Shown: positions 13,401 to 23,639, counted from the first letter of the stretch. The stretch is DNA of 64,000 bases from Cyrtodaria siliqua (GCA_037043455.1 JAWPHD010004357.1:1-64000); one strand, 5' to 3'. Made by a program: numbers and translations. The notes: a model not told the origin generated them from the letters alone.

Positions 13401-16400
13401 AATACTTGAATTCTTCGTTACAAATGTTTGTTAATGATATTATGACGATACACCTTGAAATTGTTTTACCAATATATGTGTAACGTTTTTAATATATAAA
13501 TAATGCTTATCTTAAAAGTGTTGATAATCGGACTAATGCACGGTTTACTACTTTGTTCCGCTTTATGAAACGTCTTCCGAAAATTTTGATCGCAAGTCGA
13601 ATTATGAAATATACTAATCACGAGTCGAACAAATGAACCATTGTCTCTAAACAATTAAATGCATATATTCTACAATATTGCCACCATTGTTTGCTTCCAA
13701 TGCAATAAACAAAACGGCGTCGAATCGGAACGGCCTCCAGCTGAGCATGCTTTAATAACTTTATATACATTTAAAAGTGTCGTACTAACCAGTCCATTTA
13801 TATATTGTTCACTGCAAATCGACTGCATTGCAACGTTTATTTCCGCAGGTTCCATGTCCACCACCCAAGGGTTCATATCCGACTGAGGAAGAAAAGGAGC
13901 AATGCAGAAGGTAAATTCGTACAAATAAGACTAGATTGTTCATATAGTAAAATAAATGGTGGCCCAAATGTGGTCTAATTTACAAAATGATTCTATTCCA
14001 CAATGTTCAGTACAACGAGAGCGCGATTTAAATGCATTGAACATGTCGCTGTTTATTTTATTTTCTAAGACCAGATATTTGTTTTGTATTTAGGATTTGT
14101 GCACAACCTGAATATCTATCCAACAACTGGTGTCGAGATTTTGCAAATGGAAAGGTAACCTAGACATTCTTTACTCGTATTATCGCATGTTTAGCACTGC
14201 AGGACAATACATCGCCATAGTCGGGTACTACAATAGTTTATATACTGAGGCGAAGAATAAACGCAACCCGGGAATTTCCGCTATATATTGTATATACTGC
14301 AAACCTGATTCCACATATTCCAAAAAAATCAAGATGTTCGAGAAAGGATACGACTGATGTTGTAGACGTTTCAATCACAGTATACCTTTTAATAATTTCA
14401 CATACATGCTCGAGTCCCTCTGAAAAATTGAGCCATTTGGCATTTTAGTACTGTATTTAACGTAAATGAGTTTGCAAAATGTTGCATCCAGCCAAACGCG
14501 TACTGTCAATAATGAAACTTAGAAGGAATGCATATTTGCGGTGTTTTAGTATTTTTTTTCGAAAGGAAACTTCTTGCGTATGTACCTTTCGATTAACAGC
14601 AGCATATTGTACATACACTATATAGCGGAAATGCTAGGGTTGCGTTTCTTTTTAGTTTTGGTATACTTCATACATATTTGCTATATTCTACCTAGTAGGT
14701 GCTATTCTGATTCTGAAATATAATGGTGTACAACAAGGTGCATGTAGCTCTTTTACTGCAGTCGTCGTTTTCTCATTTATGCTTTCCCTTTCAGCCCATT
14801 TCATTTTTCCAATTTTGGTATTGCTTTATTTTGCCTTTGAGGGACTATCACTCGTTGAAGGAACCTTAAACATCTTTAACTGCTTTATTAAATATTGTAT
14901 TCATTTTTTATTTTAAAACCTTCCATCATTAAAACTTGGTTGAATATTTCCAAAAATAGATCCTAACTATTGTGATAAATCGGTGCAAACTGTATTACAA
15001 TATCGGTAAAAAGAATGTACAATTGATTGATAATCTTCTCTTTTCGTTAATACAGGTTGTTGGTGTTGCCAGACGCAGTGAGCAGGTAGTTTATAGTTTA
15101 TACTTACTTCATGAAACGTCTTCCGAAAATTTTGATCGCAAGTCGAATTATGAAATATACTAATCACGAGTCTAACAAATAAACGATTGTCTCTAAACAA
15201 TTAAATGCATATATTCTACAATATTGCCACCATTGTTTGCTTCCAATGCTTTTATCGTTAAATTAATAAACAAAACGGCGTCGAATCGGAACGGCCTCCA
15301 GCTGAGCATGCTTTAATAACTTCATATACATTTAAAAGTGTCTTACTAACCAGTCCATTTATATATTGTTCACTGCAAATCGACTGTATTGCAACGTTTA
15401 TTTCCGCAGGTTCCATGTCCACAACCCATGGGTTCATATCCAACGGAGGAAGAAAAAGAGCACTGCAGAAGGTAAATTCATACAAATGGACTAGATTGTT
15501 CAAATTGTAAAATAAATAGTGACCCAAATGTGTCTTAATTTACAAAAAAAATTCTATTCCATAATGTGCAGTATAACGAGAGCGAGATTTAAATACATTG
15601 AATGTGTCGCAATGTATTTATTTTTAAGACCAGATTTCTGTTTTTAGGATTTGTGCACAACCTGAATATCGATCCAACAACTGGTGTCTAGATTTTGCAA
15701 ATGGAAAGGTAACTAATTAGACATTCTTTCCTCCTCTTATCGCATGTTTAGCATGGCAGGCCAAAACGCAACTAGGGAATTTCCGGTCCAAAGAAATCGC
15801 AAGTTGTTTTTTTTAATTAAGAAAAAAAGAGTTACAGTTCGAGAAAGGACTAAACTGTGATGTTGTAGAAGTTTTAATCGCAGTACAGTTTGTAACAAGA
15901 AGTTCCTAGGTTAAGTCCTTGTGAAAAATTGAGCCATTTCTCATGTTAGTGCTGTATTAAACGTAAGCAGTTTGCCAAATTGTGCATCCTTAGTTTGCTC
16001 ACATGCTAGAGTCAAACGCGTAATGAAACTTTAAAGGACTACCTATTTGCTGCGTTGTGTTTTAGAATATTTTTCTAAAGGAAATGTCTTGCGTATGTAC
16101 CTTTCGATTAACAGCAGCATATTGTACATACACTATATAGCGAAAATGCTAGAGTTGCGTTTCTTTTTAGTTTTGGTATACGTAATACATATTTGCTATA
16201 GTCTTCCTACTGGGTGCTATTCGGATTCTGAAATATAATGGTGTACAACAAGGTGCATGTAGCTCTTTTACTGCAATCATCGTATTCTCATTTACCATGG
16301 GTTATAACGATACCTATGCATCTATCATAATATTAGATGATTACTTGTGTGATTTATAATATATATAATGAAAAAACAGAAAGTGTTTCCTCTAATGTGC

Positions 16401-19400
16401 ATAATCACATCTATTAGAATGGCACATTGCTGTGGTTTTTACATCGTACATAAGTATTCCAACAACTCTGCTTGAGAAGTGTGTTGGACAATTCATGATT
16501 TAACATTTAACGGAGGACGTGTGCTTTCCCTTTCAGCCCATTTCATTTTTCCAATTTTGGTATTGCTTTATTTTGCCTTTGAGGGACTATCACTCGTTGA
16601 AGGAACCTTAAACATCTTTAACTGCTTTATTAAATATTGTATACATTTTTTATTTTAAAACCTTCCTTCATTAAAACTTGCTATTGTGCAAAATCGGTGC
16701 AAACTGTATTACAATATCGGTCAAAAGAATGTACAATTGATTGATAATCTTCTCTTTTCGTTAATACAGGTTGTTGGTGTTGCCAGACGCAGTGAGCAGG
16801 TAGCTTATAGTTTATGCTTACTTCATGAAACGTCTTCCGAAAATTTTGATCGCAAGTCGAATTATGAAATATACTAATCACGAGTCGGAACAAATGAACG
16901 ATTGTCTCTAAACAATTAAATGCATATATTCTACAATATTGCCACCATTGAAAGCTTCCAATGCTTTTATCGTTAAATTAATAAACAAGAGTCGAATCGG
17001 AACGGCCTCCAGCTGAGCATGCATTAATAACTTCATATACATTTAAAAGTGTCGTACTAACCAGTCCATTTATATATTGTTCACTGCAATTCGACTGCAT
17101 TGCAACGTTTATTTCCGCAGGTTCCATGTCCACAACCCACGGGTTCATATCCAACGGAGGAAGAAAAGGAGCACTGCAGAAGGTAAATTCATACAAATGG
17201 ACTAGATTGTTCAAATTGTAAAATAAATAGTGACCCAAATGTGTCTTAATTTACAAAATGTTTTCTATTCCATAATGTGCAGTATAACGAGAGCGAGATT
17301 TAAATGCATTGACTGTGTCGCAATGTATTTCATTATTTTTAAGACCAGATATTTGTTTTTTGTATTTAGGATTTGTGCACAACCTGAATATCGATCCAAC
17401 AACTGGTGTCTAGATTTTGCAAATGGAAAGGTAACTTACACATTTTTTCCTCCTCTTATAGCATGTTTAGCATGGTAGGCCAATACATCTCCATAGTCGT
17501 GTACTACACTAGTTTATATACTGAAACGAAAAATAAACGAAACTAGGGAACTTCAGTTCTATATTGTATATATTGCACTTAATTCCACAATAGAAATCGC
17601 AAGATGTTTTTAAATTAAGAAAAAAAAAGTTACAGTTCGAGAAAGGACAACTGCGTTGTTGTAGAAGTTTTAATCGCAGTACACTTTGTAACAAGAAGTT
17701 CCTAGGTTCAGTCCTTCTGAAAAATTGAGCCATTTCTCATGTTAGTGCTGTATTTAACGTAATCAGTTTGCCAAATTGTGCATGCTTAGTTTGCTAACAT
17801 GCTAGAGTCAAACGCGTACTCTGTCAATGAAACTTTAAAGGACTACCTATTTGCTGCGTTGTGTTTTAGTATTTTTTTCGAAAGGAAAGGTCATGCATAG
17901 CAAAGTATCTTTCGATTAACCGTAGCATATTGTACATACAATATATAGCGAAAATGCCAGAGTTGCGTTTCTTTTTAGTTTCCGTATACTTATTTAATAC
18001 ATATTTGCTATAGACTTGGGCGCTGTTCTGATTATGAAATATAATCTAGTGTACAATAGTGCGTGTACTTTTGTTACTACAGAAGTCATATTCTCATTTA
18101 ACATAACGATACCTGGGCATCTATGATGACGTTGTGCGATTTATAATGCGCATATCAATGACCGGATATAAACTGATAAAATAGAAAGTGTGCTCTCCGA
18201 TTTGCATAATCCAGTCTCATAACGAATGGGACATTGCTGTGTTATGTTTGAAAAGTATGTTTGAGAAGTAACTTGGACAATTTCATTTTGCTATTTTGGT
18301 ATTGCTGAGGGACTATCACTCGGTGAAGGAACCTTGAACATCTTTCTAGTGTATATATATTTTGCACATTTTTTAAAACATTCATCATTACAACAATTGT
18401 GAAAAAACTGCATCGCAATATCGGTCACAAGAATTTATAAGTTATAATCTTTTCGTTAATACAGATTTTTGGTGTTGCCAGACGCAGTGAGCAGGTAATA
18501 TATAGCTTACACTAGTCTGTATCATTAACCTGTAACCATTTCAGCCATTTCCCCGCCATTAGCTTTTGTATCTTGAGTCTGCTTAAATATACTGACAAAA
18601 CAGAAACGCAGCTCGGGAAATTTCGCTATTTCACAATCTATAGCAGAAATTCCCGAGTTCAGTTTCATTTTCGCATCGGTATATTTTCTTCCAGTCTTCA
18701 AACCTATCTGTTCATTATGTTGATAATTTCTTTACCCGAACGTGTGCTACTTGTTCACTAATGCGGCACAATTCTACACTTTCACTGAAGGCCGGATATG
18801 TTTTAACAGTGATATCGCGAGCAACTGGAATGTACAGTACCGTATCACAACTGCATGTAAAGATCTTCGGATACTGCATAAGCATGTGCCTAAAATACAC
18901 TTTGACAGGCGAGTATGTTAACATAACTTGTATAAAATACATTTATCTTCAGTTTCCATGTCCGCCACCTGCAGGTGTCGATCCAACGGAGTCCGAATTA
19001 AAACATTGCAAAAGGTAATCAAAAACGATGATTATGTTTTGAACTGTTAACATTTAATTTTAGTAATTTTAACTTGGATTCTACTGAATTACAGAAACCG
19101 AAAATGATCAAACGGGTATTTTTATCTAAATATTTCGAGTGTTTGTTGATATACATGTGCTGAGTTGTAACAGAAAGTGTGCACAGCTCGATTGCGAAAG
19201 TGTGCACTGAGTTGTTTTTTTAGAATTGTATAAATTCCAAAATTAATGTCTCTTTGTTTGGTACCAAAGTATCATTATATTGCAAATATTATGTTGTCAT
19301 TTGTTTAATAGGTTCAATCCATAAAGGACCGTCGCTTGATACAGATGATAAGGGTGTATAAAGTAAAATTTTCAGTGTACGCCTTTTGCAACTGGGTATC

Positions 19401-20402
19401 TTTCAAAATACTCTCTGTATGAGATGGTATTATCTTCTAAAAAGTGTTAGAATAATAATTGAAGATATTGTCAGCACTTGATTGTCGACTACGTATTCGG
19501 CGTCTGCGTCCAATGGTTAAGTTTTGCATATTAGCTCGTTTCTCGGACATTACTTCACATGATGGATTGGAATTGTACGTCTTCCGAATTATTAAACAAC
19601 GGGACGGACGAAAGTCTATAACGAAAGATGAAACGATTATGAGTTAAATGTGTTCATTGAATATTTGTAACCAATGTTTGCTTTCATTTAGGACTTGTAT
19701 GCGACCAGAGTATGCCGGTAACGCATTCTGCCAGGAGATGTTCAGCTTTCAGGTAACACATCGACGCTTTACCCATTTAGAAACTACATAATTATAATAA
19801 TTTATTTCTAATAATGCATCCACGAACTACACCACCATTACGTCAATATTAAAATCGAACATGTAAAAGTCGGTAATGACCTTTGAAAACATCTAACACT
19901 GCAATATATACTCCGCAAAGAAATAAAAGGACCATGTTTAGATTTTGGTCTTTTCAAAGTACTGTCGTTATGTTGCATGCAGAATGGCGATTGGCGATTT
20001 AAAATGTTGCACAATGTAGAAAATATCAATCCATCTTAGATTTTGATCCAGAAATCTTTATCAAGGCGGGTTTCTTTCAAACACGTTTCATTTTTACATT
20101 TTGATCCACATAAAATTAAAATGTAGCTGCATGACCATGGCTTTGTTACACATCGTACCTTTCATGTAACTACCAGTTAAAAAGTGTACAGTGATTAAAA
20201 CCGCGACTTCAGTGTGCAGAATCTACAATAAATAGCGGTAATTCCAGAGTTGCGTTTCTTTTTCGTTTGAGCCTATAATTAGAAGGAAGGGTCAACTAGT
20301 GCACGTTCACAATTGTTCGACACGGATCCCCACATAAACTAAACGCGAATGTTAACTATAGCCCTTGCCACAACTTATTTACCTTTTCTTTTTCAGCCAT
20401 AA
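1324..20402 (+). CDS. Secreted tandem four-cysteine repeat protein, 28 exons, family not recognised
   Basis: Hand-built gene model. Coding exons: 1324-1413, 3009-3070, 4072-4129, 5142-5174, 5714-5775, 6331-6388, 6951-6983, 7541-7602, 8326-8386, 9031-9063, 9394-9455, 10545-10605, 11693-11722, 12257-12318, 12507-12567, 13280-13309, 13849-13910, 14094-14154, 15056-15085, 15410-15471, 15648-15708, 16770-16799, 17121-17182, 17370-17430, 18465-18494, 18953-19014, 19692-19752, 20397-20402. All introns are GT-AG and all phases join, giving 481 residues. Residues 1-19 look like a signal peptide. Residues 31-480 are nine modules, each with C-x15-C-x3-C-x10-C, so two disulfides per module are likely. 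Linker exons encode basic motifs (ARRSEQ, AARSRQ, EKRSNE) that could be processing sites. The product should be extracellular or stored in secretory granules. Function is unknown; a peptide polyprotein or a structural matrix protein are both possible. No premature stop or frame break was found. Confidence 0.83.
2324..2478. repeat. Minisatellite, about 38-bp unit, four copies
   Basis: Four imperfect units built on CATAGCTTACTGGTAAT plus an A-rich stretch lie in intron 1 of the cysteine-repeat gene. The minus strand is open across them by chance (122 codons). Confidence 0.7.
3009..5174 (+). CDS. Repeat module 1 (exons 3009-3070, 4072-4129, 5142-5174)
   Basis: Residues 31-81. Exon A begins IPCPYPKSEYPTEEDKEHC, exon B gives RICSQPENLHNTWCLEFAQK, and linker exon C gives IDVVVAARSRQ. 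Phases are 0-2, 2-0 and 0-0. Exon B is the short 58-nt form. The intron after exon B is clearly homologous to that of module 2, including the stretch around 4150-4240 that matches 6410-6500. The B-C intron holds a palindromic element at about 4456-4790. Confidence 0.82.
4456..4790. mobile_element. Palindromic MITE-like element in intron
   Basis: Left end AACAGATAATGTATG is mirrored by CATACATTATTTGTTAT near 4638, and TTTATGGACTGGGCAGTC is mirrored by CCCAGTCCATAAA, so about 4456-4640 is a TIR hairpin. The flank to 4790 contains a GGACCGGGCGCCCGGTC palindrome. A related copy is at 39344-39563. Confidence 0.6.
5714..6983 (+). CDS. Repeat module 2 (exons 5714-5775, 6331-6388, 6951-6983)
   Basis: Residues 82-132. 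Exon A starts IPCPPPAGEHPTEIELTHC, exon B contains ICSQPDNLYNSWC (58 nt), and linker C is TDVVVATRSRQ. Cysteine spacing is the same as in all other modules. It is the closest relative of module 1 in exons and introns. Confidence 0.82.
7541..9063 (+). CDS. Repeat module 3 (exons 7541-7602, 8326-8386, 9031-9063)
   Basis: Residues 133-184. Exon A starts IPCPSPAGEHPTEMELTHC, exon B contains ICSQPENHDNLFCKELFSIQ (61 nt), and linker C is TGDATEKRSNE with a KR pair. Exon B has lost the usual Trp before the fourth cysteine (LFC instead of WC). It resembles the last module (AFCQEMFSFQ), so modules 3 and 9 form a distinct subtype. A 27-bp minisatellite follows the exon B donor. Confidence 0.8.
8441..8640. 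repeat. 27-bp minisatellite next to the module 3 exon B donor
   Basis: About seven to eight tandem copies of a 27-bp unit built on CGCCATATGGGACTTTCC, with A/T variants in the ATATG/AAATG position. The unit length is a multiple of three, which leaves several frames on both strands open for long stretches. Diverged GGCCTTTC-type copies continue to about 8770. The array starts about 55 bp after the donor of the exon at 8326-8386. Confidence 0.85.
9394..11722 (+). CDS. Repeat module 4 (exons 9394-9455, 10545-10605, 11693-11722)
   Basis: Residues 185-235. Exon A is VPCQPPASTRPTELELAHC, exon B is TICAQPEYLSNNWCRDFANGK (61 nt; first residue from the split codon), and linker C is the first 30-nt form, IVGVARRSEQ. 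From this module on the repeats are of the ICAQPEY type. The B-C intron contains a TIR element at 10691-11139. Confidence 0.8.
10691..11139. mobile_element. TIR element copy a (intron of module 4)
   Basis: The left end reads TATACTGAAGCGAAAAATAA followed by CAACTCGGGAATTTC. The right end is the inverted counterpart (AATGCCAGAGTTGCGTTTC then TTTCCGTAT). The inverted repeats are about 50 bp. It is a non-autonomous DNA-transposon type element with no transposase. Confidence 0.65.
12257..13309 (+). CDS. Repeat module 5 (exons 12257-12318, 12507-12567, 13280-13309)
   Basis: Residues 236-286. Exon A is VPCSPPKGSYPTEEEKEQC, exon B contains ICAQPEYRSNNWCLDFANGK, and linker C is VVGVARRSEQ. It is nearly identical to modules 6-8 in exons and large parts of introns, indicating recent tandem amplification or gene conversion. 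Confidence 0.83.
12652..12720. mobile_element. TIR element copy b, left part only (module 5)
   Basis: Only the left inverted repeat and some interior are recognisable. The right end is missing in this module, consistent with a deletion that joined intron sequence near 13.04 kb. Confidence 0.5.
13849..15085 (+). CDS. Repeat module 6 (exons 13849-13910, 14094-14154, 15056-15085)
   Basis: Residues 287-337. Exon A is VPCPPPKGSYPTEEEKEQC, exon B contains ICAQPEYLSNNWCRDFANGK, and linker C is VVGVARRSEQ. Its exon B matches that of module 4 better than that of module 5, while its exon A matches module 5, so single exons may have been exchanged between modules. Confidence 0.83.
14240..14665. mobile_element. 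TIR element copy c (module 6)
   Basis: Both inverted ends are present: TATACTGAGGCGAAGAATAA on the left, and GAAAATGCTAGGGTTGCG followed by TTTTTAGTTTTGGTATA on the right. It sits at the same intron position as copies a, d and e. Confidence 0.65.
15410..16799 (+). CDS. Repeat module 7 (exons 15410-15471, 15648-15708, 16770-16799)
   Basis: Residues 338-388. Exon A is VPCPQPMGSYPTEEEKEHC, exon B contains ICAQPEYRSNNWCLDFANGK, and linker C is VVGVARRSEQ. Introns align over long stretches with those of modules 5, 6 and 8. Confidence 0.83.
15763..16180. mobile_element. TIR element copy d, left end truncated (module 7)
   Basis: A shortened left end (AACGCAACTAGGGAATTTCC) and a complete right end are visible at the homologous intron position. 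Confidence 0.55.
17121..18494 (+). CDS. Repeat module 8 (exons 17121-17182, 17370-17430, 18465-18494)
   Basis: Residues 389-439. Exon A is VPCPQPTGSYPTEEEKEHC, exon B contains ICAQPEYRSNNWCLDFANGK, and linker C is IFGVARRSEQ. It is the last module with a linker exon. Confidence 0.83.
17517..17988. mobile_element. TIR element copy e (module 8)
   Basis: Both ends are present. The copy aligns with a, c and d along the interior as well as the ends, so these copies were amplified together with the exon module. Confidence 0.65.
18588..18684. mobile_element. TIR element copy f, solo hairpin
   Basis: Left and right inverted ends abut almost directly, giving a hairpin of about 97 bp with the AACGCAGCTCGGGAAATTTC arm mirrored by GAAATTCCCGAGTTCAGTTT. 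The interior has been lost. Confidence 0.7.
18953..19752 (+). CDS. Repeat module 9, terminal, no linker (exons 18953-19014, 19692-19752)
   Basis: Residues 440-480. Exon A is FPCPPPAGVDPTESELKHC and exon B contains TCMRPEYAGNAFCQEMFSFQ. The four cysteines keep their spacing, but the sequence is diverged and resembles module 3 in losing the Trp. If the exon B donor at 19753 is not used, the frame runs 12 more codons to a TAA at 19789-19791, an alternative C-terminus. Confidence 0.78.
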
Positions 20403-20890
20403 TGACCGGACTGCACCTCCAGGAAATCTTCAGGAGCTTATGAAAGCTTAGATTGTAATCTCAAAGGAAAAGGAAATATCGCGCCTTCATCATTGAAGGC
20501 AAAATTATCGGACACAAAACGGACATTGTCAAGTGATCTGTTCTGGAACTCCAGCTGTGTAAATTGTAAGGTGGACATGTTTAAGCACGGGTTTTAATGT
20601 ATCGAAACGGTAGACGCATTAAGCAATTTACCACTAGATCAAATACGTTAAATTTGGGACTTCTAAATAGAATGTCTCGGTTAATTTCAAATTCAATCTG
20701 CAGCCTGCCATAATTACACCAACTATTTAATCGGCCATCAGAGAAATGGACTGATGACCAATGTATATTATTCTTCAACTATTACAATATTTTCGCTCAT
20801 TTGTTTTGCTTTGTTATTTGAATTTATATGTTTTGTTTGCTTGTTGATGTATATCCTTTTTCATATCTGCATTAAACTGTTGCATAAAGT
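20397..20890 (+). other. Last exon: one codon plus stop and presumed 3' UTR
   Basis: A strong acceptor (TTTTCTTTTTCAG) ends at 20396 and the phase-0 continuation is CCA TAA, so the coding part is 20397-20402. Downstream sequence to about 20.9 kb is the presumed 3' UTR; an ATTAAA variant signal lies at about 20871. AATAAA sites inside the last intron (about 19921 and 20227) would serve the alternative ending that reads through the exon at 19692-19752. Confidence 0.5.
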
Positions 20891-21118
20891 TTGTCTTACG
20901 CGCATTCTTTCGTCAAATCCAGGTCTTATCCAGTATATCGGAGAGATTTTTGTCTCTAATTTTCTAAGACAATTAGAGACTCGTGTTACTTTTCCATCGG
21001 ATGCGATCTATCGAAACCCAATGGATAGCGCGGTGGATTTTGAAACCGGAGGACCCGGATTCAAGCCTTGCCTTACCAGCGCCACTGAGCGTCACCGTTG
21101 TGTTCTTCCACTTTCACT
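20754..21118 (+). other. Open frame, probably not a gene
   Basis: A 139-codon frame runs 20754-21173. Its first half is hydrophobic and AT-driven, and its second half overlaps the long inverted repeat that follows. There is no recognisable domain. I treat it as chance or transposon-derived. Confidence 0.3.
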
Positions 21119-21286
21119 GGGTATGAACTCTGGCAATACAAAAAACGCGTCTAACGAAAACTCGCTATTATAACTCGATAGTATCGTTGAGACTGATTAT
21201 CGATGTCGCAGTCTCCACGATGCTATCGAGTTGTATAGGCTGTTTTCGTAGAGATGCGTTTTCTGTATTGACGGACTTCATACCCA
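21119..21286. repeat. Long imperfect inverted repeat
   Basis: Arms 21119-21194 and 21210-21286 pair with mismatches: GGGTATGAACT and AACTCGATAGTATCGTTGAG on the left are mirrored by CTCCACGATGCTATCGAGTT and the reverse of GGGTATGAAGT on the right. The spacer is about 15 bp. Weak similarity continues outside the arms. Confidence 0.7.
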
Positions 21287-22170
21287 GTGACTTTACCTCC
21301 GTATGTTGCAATAGGCCGTAAGCCAGGCGGTCCCTTAATCCGAATCGTGACGGACCCGTTAATGACGCGGATTGGCGGGGTAATTCCACTCGGACTGATC
21401 GAAATATCATGTACTGAAAGAAATAATTCCAGCACTACCCTTTTGCCCATCTGTACTGAACCAAACCGCTAACGCACCAGTAGACGATACCTTTAATATC
21501 TCTATGATAATAATCCATAAATCAAATGAATTCATTCTGAACGAGGCGAATATCTTGTCGATAACGACTGTATATTTAAAAAAAATCATTCAAATCTCCG
21601 GTCTCCAACGGTATCAGGCGGCATATAATGAGTTCATACATCAAAGGTATTGTCTACTTGTGCGTTGGCTGTTTGGTTCTATAAAGATAAAGTTGGCTTC
21701 ACATAAGGTGTTCATTTTCACTTGTTCGGATCCTTCCACATTTTTCAGCCAAGGCTTTTTTGGCAATAACACGAGCTATTTCATAAATGTCCAAAAGTTA
21801 TATCATTAGAACTGACATTTTTAGTGGTAAATAACAATGCCTTAATTTTCAAAATCTGTTGAAAAATATTTTATAGCCAAAATGCTTATAAGGTTTCCAT
21901 GTAAATTTCTTGTGAAATGTTATTTGTCAACCGATTTTAAGAAATAGACATTTGTAGTTGAAGTACAAATCTTTTTCACTGATGTACATCTTATTAAGGT
22001 CCTTGTTGACTTTCATCTTAAAGATCTATTTCCCAACGCTAAATGATCATTGAAAATGCATGGAAAGCTTGCTTATCACGTGACCGATTAGCTCGGGTAG
22101 ATAAACTGAGCCCCGAGTAATGTTTTCCTTTGAATATAATTGGTATATTGAACAGTATCTAGGGTATAAC

Positions 22171-22512
22171 ACTATCACATAACTTGCGGTGTGGGAGTGG
22201 AATAACACAATTCTATATTTTCGATATACCACTTATACAAATAAGCCTAGTATGCGCTGTCTTAATAACCCGATAATGACTATGATCAAATTCCCACGGA
22301 TTATGTCTGTTTCGCGTGTTAAATCGACTGGCAAAATGCAATAAAAGTCGATATGTGAGTTATATGATGAATAGAATCTAACAATCGTTCTCGTTCATTA
22401 TTGAATTTATTAAACTCGTTAGCAAAAATGATATAATGCTCGGCCCTAGACTCGCATTATACTCGTTTAATAAACACAATAATGAACGAGTACTCGTAAG
22501 ATCCTCTATATA
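22171..22512 (+). mobile_element. Hairpin-ended dispersed element, copy 1
   Basis: Begins TATCACATAACTTGCGG and ends AAGATCCTCTATATA. Near the 3' end an inverted repeat folds AATTTATTAAACTCG against ACTCGTTTAATAAAC. It matches copy 2 at 42120-42480 nearly throughout and copy 3 (47798-48405) at both ends. Confidence 0.7.
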
Positions 22513-22693
22513 ATATTTATCTTTACTTTTTACGCTGAAGAAAGAAGCAAATAAACCAGCTGTACTAAATTTATATTTGTTTGAGGATAAAGGTACATCA
22601 TCTCGATCTCGTAACTTTTTTTGTGAATTTACGGGGGACAACTAGTTTTCTGCTGTTGGAGACCTATCTCGCATTGATTTGCTTAATACGCAA

Positions 22694-23137
22694 ATACACT
22701 GAAAGGAAAAAGAAACGCAGGATGCGTATTTCCGCTATATATTGCATATACTGCACACTTAATTCCATATATATTCCAAGGAAATCCCAAGATGTTTTGT
22801 AAAAAAAATAAAAAAATAAAAAAATAAAAAAAAATCATACAGCAGTTTGTTATAGAAAGGACACAACTGTCATGTTGTAGACGTTTTAATCACGCCAGTT
22901 CAGTACTGTATTTAATGTTAAGTGATTGCAACATTTAAAGCCTAAGTTTGCTCACCTGCTTGAGCCAAATGCGCATTCTGACGATAATGAAACTTGGTGT
23001 GTTCAGTGCTGTTTAAACCTTCTTTCTAAATGGACGGGCCTTAATGTCGCCCTGTACCATTCGATTAGCAGTAGCATATTAAACGTACAATATATAGCGG
23101 AAATACGCACCCTGCGTATCTTTTATCTTTCAGTATA
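22694..23137. mobile_element. TIR element copy g, outside the gene
   Basis: Same family as copies a-f: left ATACACTGAAAGGAAAAAGA, right TATCTTTTATCTTTCAGTAT, with GCGTATTTCCGCTATATATT mirrored near 23.08-23.12 kb. It shows the family is dispersed and not specific to the cysteine-repeat gene. Confidence 0.6.
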
Positions 23138-23639
23138 TTAGAAACTTTGGTTCTCAGGTTTTCAAGATTTGACTGTCGGCGTAACTTCAATGTACTGAAC
23201 AAAATAAATCCACGACTTTTATGGACATGGATTAGGAATATGTCCCCTTTTGTGTAATTCCACTGAACTTGCATTTTGATAAAAATTACAACTCCAATAA
23301 TCTTGAATAGTTTTGCATGGCTCCGAGTATAATGCCGACTGTTTTCTCGGCAGTGATACCCTTGAATTATAAATACATGCTTGATAAATCGTACACACGT
23401 AACGAGCGGAGTATGGATCGATACCAGTTTCATCATGTTTTTTTCTTTTGTTAATGTCCTTCCAATGGAATACCACAAAGGGACATAAACCTGAACATCG
23501 AAATGATTGTCTGAAGCATTTTAGAAATGTTGGGAAAGGGTGCGATTTTCAAAATAATTTTCACAACACTATTTCCTAATTTTCAGACAAACGTTCCAAA
23601 TTTCGTAATTAAAATTTATCTCCCCTGAATTTATTTTGT

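Noticed and set aside
20754..21173. 139-codon open frame as a gene
   Set aside because: Hydrophobic AT-rich start and an end inside an inverted repeat; no domain or splice support.
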